From Paracoccaceae bacterium (lineage in GTDB: Bacteria; Pseudomonadota; Alphaproteobacteria; Rhodobacterales; Rhodobacteraceae), in assembly GCA_027486345.1 (NCBI GenBank), contig JAIXPH010000030.1, positions 61,564 through 125,563 of the forward strand: a stretch of DNA of 64,000 bases, in the 5' to 3' direction. The translations under genes were made by a program, and so were the position numbers. Positions 42,458 to 49,746 of this stretch are shown in pieces (the first letter of the stretch is position 1; each line of letters opens with the position of its first letter). The notes under the pieces are model-generated. The model was not told the DNA's origin. It was given only the letters and a program-made list of their open reading frames with translations, and searched no databases.

Positions 42458-43915
42458 ATGAAAAAGCCCGCGCCCAAAACGACCACCAAGACCGACATCC
42501 CAGAGGGTGAGCGGATCGCCAAATACCTGTCGCGCGCCGGTGTCGCCTCGCGGCGTGAGGCGGAGCGGATGATCGAGACCGGTCAAGTCGCGGTGAATGG
42601 CAAGGTGATCGACAGCCCGGCCTTGAACATCACCGCCAAGGACAAGATCACCATCAACGGCAAGCCCGTCGCCCCGCCCGAGGCGGCGCGGCTGTGGCTT
42701 TACTACAAGCCCGAAGGCTTGGTCACCTCGGCCTCGGATGAAAAGGGGCGGGATACGGTGTTTGACAACCTGCCCGAAGACCTGCCGCGCGTGATGTCGG
42801 TGGGGCGGCTCGATCTCAACTCCGAAGGGCTGCTCCTGCTGACCAATGATGGTGGCTTGAAGCGGCGGTTGGAACTTCCCTCGACGGGCTGGCTGCGGAA
42901 GTACCGCGTGCGGGTGAAGGGCAACCCGACCGATGCCGATCTGGAGCCGCTGCGCCGGGGCATCACGGTGGACGGCGAACGCTTCCAGCCGATGGAGTTG
43001 GTGATGGACCGCCATCAGGGCGCGAATGCCTGGCTGACGGTGGGTCTGCGCGAGGGCAAGAACCGCGAAATCCGCCGCGCCATGGCCGAGATCGGGCTGA
43101 CAGTGAACCGGCTGATCCGGGTCAGCTATGGCCCCTTCCGCCTGAATGAGATGCAGCCCGGCGATGTCGAGGAAGTCCGCGCCAAGGTGCTGCGCGACCA
43201 GTTGGGCCTGACCGCCGAGACGGGTGAGGAGGCCCCTGCACGACGGGTGACACGCACGACCACCTCGCGCAAGGCCGACGATGTTGCCCCGCGCCGGTCG
43301 GTTCCGGCAGGGGCCGGGCGCAAACCCAAGGGCGATGCGCCGCGCTGGCTGGACGAAGAGATGACGACCAAGCGCCCTGTCCACCGCACCGAGGGTGACA
43401 CTCCGCGTGGTCGGTCCGCCACAGGGGATCGCCCGGCGCGCCCCGCACGGGCAGGAGCGGCTGCGTCGGAAAAGCCCGCGCCGCGCCGGACTGTAACGGT
43501 GGATAGAGGGGCGGGGGATGGCCCTGCCCCGCGCCGCTTTGGCACCTCGGCTGCGAAGCGGGGGGAGGACGCCGCGCGTCCGGCCCGTGCCGGCGGCAAA
43601 CCGGCAGGCGCGGCACGTCGTGAAGAGGGGGATCGCCCCAAGGCACCCGCGCGCGGCACCGGCAAACCGGGCTTTGGCGACCGTGCGACGGGGGGTAAAC
43701 CGGCCGCCAAGGAGCGCCCTTCTGCGGCGCGTTCGGCGGGGCCGAAAACCGGCGGCGCGGCCTTTGGCGGGGATAAACCCGCCGGGGCGCGGTCAGCGGG
43801 CAAACCTGCAGGCGAACGGTCTGGCGCAGGTCGCCACACGACCAGCAAGCCTCAAGGGTCCAGACCCACAGGCGGCAAGCCCACGGGCAAACCGCGCCCG
43901 CCGCGCAAGGAGTGA
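42458..43915 (+). CDS. rluB: Large-subunit rRNA pseudouridine synthase with long basic tail
   Basis: A 485-residue RsuA/RluB-family enzyme. It has an S4 RNA-binding domain at about 15-75 (RIAKYLSRAGVASRREAERMIETGQVAVNGKVI) and a catalytic domain at 80-255 with the Asp in GRLDLNSEGLLLLTNDG. The C-terminal 225 residues are a disordered tail of Lys, Arg, Gly, Ala and Pro with many KPAG/RSAG-like units, roughly doubling the usual length of about 280. Such tails in alphaproteobacteria probably add nonspecific RNA binding. It modifies 23S rRNA near position 2605 in E. coli. Confidence 0.88.
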   Translation: MKKPAPKTTTKTDIPEGERIAKYLSRAGVASRREAERMIETGQVAVNGKVIDSPALNITAKDKITINGKPVAPPEAARLWLYYKPEGLVTSASDEKGRDTVFDNLPEDLPRVMSVGRLDLNSEGLLLLTNDGGLKRRLELPSTGWLRKYRVRVKGNPTDADLEPLRRGITVDGERFQPMELVMDRHQGANAWLTVGLREGKNREIRRAMAEIGLTVNRLIRVSYGPFRLNEMQPGDVEEVRAKVLRDQLGLTAETGEEAPARRVTRTTTSRKADDVAPRRSVPAGAGRKPKGDAPRWLDEEMTTKRPVHRTEGDTPRGRSATGDRPARPARAGAAASEKPAPRRTVTVDRGAGDGPAPRRFGTSAAKRGEDAARPARAGGKPAGAARREEGDRPKAPARGTGKPGFGDRATGGKPAAKERPSAARSAGPKTGGAAFGGDKPAGARSAGKPAGERSGAGRHTTSKPQGSRPTGGKPTGKPRPPRKE

Positions 43916-43944
43916 CCGGGCTTCCGCCGATCCCTGCCACCACG

Positions 43945-43974
43945 TTGGCAAGTCGCTGAACCTTCGCCTATAGT
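43945..43974 (+). promoter_or_regulatory. Predicted promoter of the XpaC/TelA operon
   Basis: TTGGCA (43945-43950), an 18-bp spacer and TATAGT (43969-43974), 53 bp before the first small reading frame. It is one of the best sigma-70-like matches in the window. Confidence 0.55.
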
Positions 43975-44026
43975 CGCGCCAGAGGCTAGCCCTTCGGGCG
44001 GCGCACAGGTTTGGGAAGAGTGGGCG

Positions 44027-44107
44027 ATGCAGGCACGCGGCCTTCAGATTTTGGCTTATGTCCTTTTGGTGGCCGTGATCGGCTATGTCGCGGTTGGGGG
44101 TGTGTGA
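44027..44107 (+). CDS. 26-residue single-pass membrane peptide
   Basis: Encodes MQARGLQILAYVLLVAVIGYVAVGGV: a short positive N-terminus followed by one hydrophobic helix, with no other features. The stop overlaps the XpaC start (TGATG, 44105-44109), and a GGGAAGAG ribosome site precedes it. The promoter at 43945 reads straight into it. It may be a regulatory leader that couples translation of XpaC, or a true micro-membrane protein. Confidence 0.5.
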   Translation: MQARGLQILAYVLLVAVIGYVAVGGV

Positions 44108-45000
44108 TGGCGCAGCGGTTTGGCGGCAAATACAGCCCCGGTGGGTCTGGCAGCGCCTCTGGCACGCAGCCTGCGGCAGCCCCCTCCGCTCAGAACCCCT
44201 TTGACCAGAAACGCCCGGCGCGGATGGGGGCGCGGGCCAATTTCTTCTTCGTCGCTGTGCTTGCCTTCCTTTACCCGGGGTTCACGGGGGACGGCTCGGC
44301 GCTGGTGCAATCCTTGGGGGCGACGGCGCTGGGTCTGCTCTCGGCGTGGCTGACGCGCGAGGGGATCAAGGCGCAGGACGCCTTTGACGCGCGCCGCATC
44401 GCCCGCCGCCCCGCCTTTCCGCGCAAGATGGCCGGATCAGTGCTGATCGGGCTGGCGGTGGCCGTGGTGGCGCATCTGTCCAACCCGTCGCTCGCCGTGG
44501 CGGCGGGGTTGGGTCTGGCGGCGGCGGCGCTGCATCTGGGGGCATTCGGCCTTGATCCGCTGAAGGACAAGGGGGCCGAAGGGCTGGACACCTTCCAGAC
44601 CGACCGCGTGGCGCGCGCGGTGGATGAGGCGGAGAAATTCCTGTCGGGCATGAAGGACGCGATCCTGCGCGCCAATGACCGCGCGCTGGAGGCGCGGGTG
44701 GACCGTTTCACCACCACAGCCCGCGCCATGTTTCGCAGCATCGAGGGCGATCCGGGTGATCTGACCGCCGCGCGCAAGTATCTGTCGGTCTATCTGATGG
44801 GGGCCCGTGACGCGACGGTGCGCTTTGCCGATGTCTATGGCACCTCACGCGATGCAAAGGCGCGGTCCGATTATGAGGCGCTGCTGACCGACCTTGAGAC
44901 CAATTTCGCCAGCCGCACCAAGGCGCTTTTGTCCAATGACCAGAACGCCATGAACATCGAGATCGAGGTGCTGCGCGAACGGCTGAAACGCGAAGGCTGA
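44107..45000 (+). CDS. XpaC-like membrane protein (5-bromo-4-chloroindolyl phosphate hydrolysis family)
   Basis: A 297-residue XpaC-family protein. A flexible Gly/Ser/Ala-rich N-terminus (1-35) is followed by four hydrophobic segments between about 38 and 155 (NFFFVAVLAFLYPGF, VQSLGATALGLLSAWL, GSVLIGLAVAVVAHLS, LAVAAGLGLAAAALHLGA). A long cytosolic helical domain (165-297) matches the family (EAEKFLSGMKDAILR, YLMGARDATVRFADVY, LETNFASRTKALLSNDQNAMNIEIEVLRERLKREG). In Firmicutes xpaC is next to telA-like yaaN, as here. The biochemical role is unknown; the family name comes from a reporter-substrate phenotype. Confidence 0.85.
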   Translation: MAQRFGGKYSPGGSGSASGTQPAAAPSAQNPFDQKRPARMGARANFFFVAVLAFLYPGFTGDGSALVQSLGATALGLLSAWLTREGIKAQDAFDARRIARRPAFPRKMAGSVLIGLAVAVVAHLSNPSLAVAAGLGLAAAALHLGAFGLDPLKDKGAEGLDTFQTDRVARAVDEAEKFLSGMKDAILRANDRALEARVDRFTTTARAMFRSIEGDPGDLTAARKYLSVYLMGARDATVRFADVYGTSRDAKARSDYEALLTDLETNFASRTKALLSNDQNAMNIEIEVLRERLKREG

Positions 45001-45148
45001 CCCGCACCGGGGCATGTGGCCCGAAACCGCCGTCCCCAAAAACCGGACTGGAAGTTTTCGCACGGCTGTCGCAGGCTGGAGTTAAGGGAAACGTGCACGC
45101 GGTCTTGAACCGCCATGCCACGCCTCCGACGTATGTTGCAGATTGACC

Positions 45149-45164
45149 GGCGGGTTTGCCCGCC
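45149..45164 (+). other. Hairpin upstream of telA
   Basis: GGCGGG pairs with CCCGCC around TTTG, ending 21 bp before the telA start. It could be a weak terminator or attenuator between XpaC and TelA. The 185-bp gap otherwise shows no gene. Confidence 0.35.
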
Positions 45165-45185
45165 CTTGCTCAGGGAATTGGTTAC

Positions 45186-46367
45186 ATGTCCGACACTGTC
45201 CGCACCGATGCCGCCACCGCGCTTGCCGAAGTGGAAAAGGTGACCACCGCACTTTTGCCCGTTCCGACCGGTGAGGTGGTCGCGCTTGAGGCCGCCGCCC
45301 CGGATCAGGCTGCCGAAATCAAGCGCCGGATGGACGAGGTGGACCTGACCAACACGCAATCCATCATCTCTTTCGGCTCTGCCGCGCAGGCCGAATTGCA
45401 GGTCATCTCGCAAGAGATGCTGCAAGGCGTGAAGAACAAGGATGTCGGCCCCGCAGGCGATGCGCTGCGCGAGATCGTCTCGACCATCCGGGGGTTTTCG
45501 TCCGAAGAGCTGGACCTCAGCCGCGAACGCAGCTGGTGGGACAAGCTGACCGGGCAGGCTGCCCCCATCGCGCAATTCGTGGCCCGCTACGAAGAGGTGC
45601 AGGGCCAGATCGACCGCGTCACCGAAAACCTGCTCAAGCACGAACACACCTTGCTGAAAGACATCAAGGCGCTGGACCTGCTTTATGAAAAGACCCTGCG
45701 CTTTTATGACGAGTTGGCGATCTACATCGCGGCGGGCGTGGCCAAGCTGAAAGAGACGGATGAGGTGACGATCCCGGCCAAAGAGGCCGAGGTTGCCGCC
45801 GCCCCGGCAGAGGATCAGGTCAAGAAGGCACAAGAGCTGCGCGACCTGCGTGCCGCCCGCGACGACCTTGACCGCCGGGTGCATGACCTGCGCCTGACCC
45901 GTCAGGTGACGATGCAAAGCCTGCCGTCCATTCGTCTGGTGCAGGAAAACGACAAATCTTTGGTAACCAAGATTAACTCCACCCTTGTCAACACGGTCCC
46001 GCTTTGGGAAACCCAATTGGCGCAGGCGGTGACGATCCAGCGGTCCAAGGATGCCGCCGAAGCCGTCCGTGACGCGAACGACCTGACGAACGAACTGCTC
46101 AAGGCGAATGCCGAGAATCTGCAAGAGGCCAACCGCACCGTGCGCGAAGAGATGGAACGCGGCGTGTTCGACATCGAAGCCGTCAAGGCCGCCAACGCGA
46201 CCCTGATCGCCACGATCGAGGACAGCCTGAGGATTGCCGACGAAGGCAAGACCCGCCGCGCCTCTGCCGAGGTGGAGTTGGTGAAGATGGAAGCCGAATT
46301 GCGCGACACGCTCGCCTCTGCCCGTGCGCGGGCGACGCAAGCACCGGAAGCGCCGGCGAACGGCTGA
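45186..46367 (+). CDS. telA: TelA-family toxic anion resistance protein
   Basis: A 393-residue TelA/KlaA/YaaN-family protein, cytosolic and almost wholly helical. The hallmark region RSWWDKLTGQAAPIAQFVARYEEVQGQIDRVTENLLKHEHTLLKDIKALDLLYEKTLRFYDELAIYIAAG is followed by long coiled coils and QSLPSIRLVQENDKSLVTKINSTLVNTVPLWETQLAQAVTIQRSKDAAEAVRDANDLTNELLKANAENL. TelA proteins have been linked to tellurite, bacteriocin or cell-envelope stress resistance; mechanism unknown. Start is the ATG at 45186. Confidence 0.9.
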   Translation: MSDTVRTDAATALAEVEKVTTALLPVPTGEVVALEAAAPDQAAEIKRRMDEVDLTNTQSIISFGSAAQAELQVISQEMLQGVKNKDVGPAGDALREIVSTIRGFSSEELDLSRERSWWDKLTGQAAPIAQFVARYEEVQGQIDRVTENLLKHEHTLLKDIKALDLLYEKTLRFYDELAIYIAAGVAKLKETDEVTIPAKEAEVAAAPAEDQVKKAQELRDLRAARDDLDRRVHDLRLTRQVTMQSLPSIRLVQENDKSLVTKINSTLVNTVPLWETQLAQAVTIQRSKDAAEAVRDANDLTNELLKANAENLQEANRTVREEMERGVFDIEAVKAANATLIATIEDSLRIADEGKTRRASAEVELVKMEAELRDTLASARARATQAPEAPANG

Positions 46368-46386
46368 AAAGGAACCGATCCTGCGT

Positions 46387-47349
46387 GTGATTGCCAGACC
46401 TGCCGCGCCGCTGAAGACGGCAATCGCCCTGATCTGCGCCACGGCGGTCGCCGGCTGTGTCGCAGCGGTGCCCGCACCGCAGGTGCCGGTGCCTGCGGTC
46501 ATCGCGCCGGCGCAGCCGGATGAAATGGTAGCCCCTGCGGTCACGCAGGAATCGGCCGTGGCGATGATGCATTACGCCCGGGTACAGCAGCAGTTGCTGT
46601 CGCAAGGCCTGCTGCGAACCGATGGCGGCGGACGGGACACGCCCTATACCGACCGGATGCTGGCGGAAAACTTCCTGCGGATCGCGCTTTATGATGAATA
46701 CAGCCGCTCCTCCTCGGGCCCGGTGCAAAAGCTGACGGCCAGCCGCCTGCGCCGGTGGGAAACGCCGGTGCGGGTGGGTTTGCGCTTCGGGCCGTCAGTG
46801 AGCGCGGAACGGCGGGCGACGGATACGGCGCGCGTGGCATCGTATCTTGCGCGGCTGGAGCGGATCACCGGCCACGTCATCCGGCTGGACGATGCCGCGC
46901 CGAACTTCTGGGTCTTCATTGTCAGCGAGGATGAGCGCCAGACGTTGGACCCGCAGATCCGCTCGGCCCTGCCCGGTCTGACGGCGGTCGAGGCGGCGGG
47001 AATCACCCGGATGCCGCGCTCGACCTATTGCCTTGTCTATGCGATGTCCGAAGGCGAAGGGTCGGTTTACACCCGCGCCTTCGCCGTGATCCGCGCCGAA
47101 CATCCCGATCTTTTGCGGCTGTCCTGCATCCACGAGGAAATCGCCCAAGGATTGGGTCTGGCCAATGACAGCCCCACCGCCCGCCCGTCGATCTTCAACG
47201 ATGACGAGGAATTCGCCCTGCTGACGACGCAGGATGAATTGATGCTGAAGATGCTTTACAATCCGGCGCTGCGCCCCGGCATGACCGAATACGAGGCGCG
47301 GCCCATCGTGGAATCGCTTGCCGCCCGGCTTCTGGGCGGCAACAGTTGA
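46387..47349 (+). CDS. DUF2927 predicted lipoprotein
   Basis: An approximately 320-residue DUF2927 protein. A signal peptide with lipobox is visible (IALICATAVAGC). The DUF2927 core lies at about 100-290: RWETPVRVGLRFGPSV and the distinctive CIHEEIAQGLGLANDSPTARPSIFNDDEEFALLT. The HEE-x-x-Q-x-x-G segment resembles a zinc metallopeptidase helix (HExxH-like with the second His replaced by Gln), a resemblance seen across DUF2927. I choose the GTG at 46387; a CTG two codons upstream fits the AAAAGGAA spacing better, and an ATG at 46324 overlaps telA. Confidence 0.78.
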   Translation: MIARPAAPLKTAIALICATAVAGCVAAVPAPQVPVPAVIAPAQPDEMVAPAVTQESAVAMMHYARVQQQLLSQGLLRTDGGGRDTPYTDRMLAENFLRIALYDEYSRSSSGPVQKLTASRLRRWETPVRVGLRFGPSVSAERRATDTARVASYLARLERITGHVIRLDDAAPNFWVFIVSEDERQTLDPQIRSALPGLTAVEAAGITRMPRSTYCLVYAMSEGEGSVYTRAFAVIRAEHPDLLRLSCIHEEIAQGLGLANDSPTARPSIFNDDEEFALLTTQDELMLKMLYNPALRPGMTEYEARPIVESLAARLLGGNS

Positions 47350-47416
47350 GACGGCACGCCGCATGTTGCGGCGATCACAGTGACACTGCCGCAGCCCATG
47401 CGGCAAGGAGGATGGA

Positions 47417-48523
47417 ATGGTGTTCGGTTTCCTCAAGGGCGAATTCGTCGATGTCATCGATTGGACCGATGACACGCGCGATACGATGGTCTGGCGCTTC
47501 GAGCGCTACAACAACGCCATCAAATACGGCGCCAAGCTGACCGTGCGCGAAGGTCAGGCGGCGGTTTTCGTGCATGAAGGGCAGTTGGCCGATGTCTTCG
47601 GTCCCGGCCTCTACATGCTGGAAACCAACAACCTGCCGATCATGACGACGTTGCAGCACTGGGATCACGGCTTCAATTCGCCCTTCAAATCCGAGGTCTA
47701 CTTCGTCTCGACCACGCGGTTCAACGACCTGAAATGGGGCACGAAGAACCCGATCATGTGCCGCGACCCGGAGTTCGGCCCGGTGCGGCTGCGCGCCTTT
47801 GGCAGCTATTCCATGCGCGTGTCCGATCCCGGGGTCTTCCTCAAGGAGATCGTGGGCACCGACGGAGAGTTCACGGCGGATGAGGTTTCGGACCAGATCC
47901 GCAACATCATCGTGCAGGAGTTCAGCCAGTCGATTGCCAAATCGGGAATCCCGGTGCTCGACATGGCAGCCAACACGGGCGATTTGTCCAAGCTGATCGC
48001 CGGGGCCATCGCGCCCACCATCGCAGGGTACGGCCTGACACTGCCGGAGTTCTACATCGAGAACATCTCGCTGCCCGAAGAGGTGGAAAAGGCGCTGGAC
48101 AAGCGGACCTCGGTCGGGCTTGCCGGGGATCTGAACAAGTACATGCAGTTCTCGGCCGCCGAGGCGATGGGCAAACCCGGATCGGCAGGCGATGCCATGA
48201 CCGCCGGGATGGGCGCCGCGATGGGGATGGCGATGGCGCAGAACATGGGGCCGTGGGGTGCGGCACCTGCCGCTGCCGCCCCTGCGGTCGCCGCACCGCC
48301 CCCGCCGCCGCCTGCGGCAACCGTCTGGCATGTGGCCGAAAACGGCGCGACCAAGGGCCCCTTTGGCGACGCCGACCTTGCCGCGATGGTGGCGAATGGC
48401 ACCCTGACACGGGCGACCATGGTCTGGACCGCCGGGCAGGACGGCTGGAAAGCGGCAGGCGATACTGCGCTGGCGCGGCTCTTTGCGCAGGTTCCGCCCC
48501 CACCGCCGCCGCCGATGGGCTGA
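47417..48523 (+). CDS. SPFH-domain protein with C-terminal GYF_2 domain
   Basis: A 368-residue YdjI-type (virion core protein-like) SPFH/band-7 protein. The SPFH domain spans about 35-230 (YGAKLTVREGQAAVFVHEGQLADVFGPGLYMLETNNLPI... VRLRAFGSYSMRVSDP). A Gly/Ala/Met-rich segment (247-280) and a Pro-rich linker follow, then a GYF_2 domain at about 300-350 (WHVAENGATKGPFGDADLAAMVANGTLTRATMVWTAGQDGWKAAGD). The N-terminus lacks a classical transmembrane helix. SPFH proteins form oligomeric membrane scaffolds; the GYF domain binds Pro-rich peptides, possibly its own linker. It begins with a CAAGGAGGATGGA ribosome site. Confidence 0.88.
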   Translation: MVFGFLKGEFVDVIDWTDDTRDTMVWRFERYNNAIKYGAKLTVREGQAAVFVHEGQLADVFGPGLYMLETNNLPIMTTLQHWDHGFNSPFKSEVYFVSTTRFNDLKWGTKNPIMCRDPEFGPVRLRAFGSYSMRVSDPGVFLKEIVGTDGEFTADEVSDQIRNIIVQEFSQSIAKSGIPVLDMAANTGDLSKLIAGAIAPTIAGYGLTLPEFYIENISLPEEVEKALDKRTSVGLAGDLNKYMQFSAAEAMGKPGSAGDAMTAGMGAAMGMAMAQNMGPWGAAPAAAAPAVAAPPPPPPAATVWHVAENGATKGPFGDADLAAMVANGTLTRATMVWTAGQDGWKAAGDTALARLFAQVPPPPPPPMG

Positions 48524-48570
48524 CCCGGACCGCTTGACCAGTTTCCCGATTACCTGAACGGACCCCCGCC

Positions 48571-49662
48571 ATGACCGAGACCCGAACCCGCTGGCCCTGC
48601 GCCCAATGTGGCGCAGACCTGCGCTATCTGCCCGGCGCGACCGAGATGCGCTGCGACCATTGCGGTCATGTGCAGCCCATTCCGGACCAGCCTTCCGAAC
48701 GCAAGACCCGCGCCTTGGGTGAGATTGACCTTCAGCGGGGCTTGAGCGACGACCTCGCCCCCGCCGAGATGCAGGACGTGCGGACAACGCCCTGCCCCAA
48801 TTGCGGCGCGCAGGTCGAGTTCAACGGCGCGACCCATGCCACGGAATGCCCGTTCTGCGCCACGCCCGTCGCCATCGACACCGGGACAGAGCGCAAGATC
48901 AAACCGCAGGCGGTGCTGCCCTTCGTGCTGAACGAAGGGCAGGCGCGGCAGGCGATGACCGATTGGCTGGGCAGCCTGTGGTTTGCCCCCAACGGCTTGC
49001 AGGACTATGCGCGCAAAGGCCGGGCGCTGGCGGGGCTTTATGTGCCCTACTGGACCTTCGATGCCGACACGCGCTCGCGGTACGTCGGGCAGCGCGGCGA
49101 TCACTACTATGAAACCCGCACCGTCACCCGAAACGGCAAGACCGAAACCGAACAGGTCCAGCGCACAAGGTGGAGCCGCGCTTCGGGCCGTGTCGCGCGG
49201 CAGTTCGACGATGTGCTGGTGTTGGCCAGCCAGAGCCTGCCGCGCAATTACACCGACAACCTCGCCCCATGGGATTTGTCAGCGTTGCAGCCCTATTCGC
49301 CCGATTACCTCGCCGGGTTCACCGCCGAAGGTTACACCGTTGGCCTTGCCGACGGGCACGCCATCGGACGCGAGGTGATGGCGGGCGTGATCGAACAGGA
49401 CATCCGCCGCGACATCGGCGGCGATGAACAGCGCATCGACAGCGTCGATACCGACTGGTCGGATGAGACGTTCAAACATGTGCTGCTGCCGATCTGGATG
49501 GCCGCCTACAAATACAACGACAAGAGTTACCGCTTCGTCGTGAACGGTCAGACCGGCAAGGTGCAGGGCGAACGCCCCTATTCGGCGTGGAAGATCGCCG
49601 GTGCGGTCGTTGTCGGCCTGATCGTGGCTGGCGCAGTTTTCTACTTCACGCAAATGCAATGA
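48571..49662 (+). CDS. Zinc-ribbon membrane protein
   Basis: A 363-residue protein with two N-terminal zinc ribbons: CAQCGADLRYLPGATEMRCDHCG (residues about 10-32) and CPNCGAQVEFNGATHATECPFC. A large soluble domain (PYWTFDADTRSRYVGQRGDHYYETRTV, WMAAYKYNDKSYRFVVNGQTGKVQGERPYSAWK) is followed by one C-terminal transmembrane helix (IAGAVVVGLIVAGAVFYF). It is predicted tail-anchored with ribbons in the cytosol. Databases often mislabel it as a primosomal helicase on the basis of the ribbons. It regularly follows SPFH genes of the YdjI type, suggesting a shared complex. Confidence 0.8.
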   Translation: MTETRTRWPCAQCGADLRYLPGATEMRCDHCGHVQPIPDQPSERKTRALGEIDLQRGLSDDLAPAEMQDVRTTPCPNCGAQVEFNGATHATECPFCATPVAIDTGTERKIKPQAVLPFVLNEGQARQAMTDWLGSLWFAPNGLQDYARKGRALAGLYVPYWTFDADTRSRYVGQRGDHYYETRTVTRNGKTETEQVQRTRWSRASGRVARQFDDVLVLASQSLPRNYTDNLAPWDLSALQPYSPDYLAGFTAEGYTVGLADGHAIGREVMAGVIEQDIRRDIGGDEQRIDSVDTDWSDETFKHVLLPIWMAAYKYNDKSYRFVVNGQTGKVQGERPYSAWKIAGAVVVGLIVAGAVFYFTQMQ

Positions 49663-49746
49663 CTGCGGCGGCAGGCGCGGCACTGCCGCCGCTTGCCCGC
49701 CCACCCCGGCTTGGCCTAAACCGTGCCGCGAACCGCCGGAGGGATC

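Noticed and set aside
48571..49662. Primosomal helicase (PriA-like) annotation for the zinc-ribbon gene
   Set aside because: There are no helicase motifs. The similarity is limited to zinc ribbons, and the protein ends in a membrane helix.
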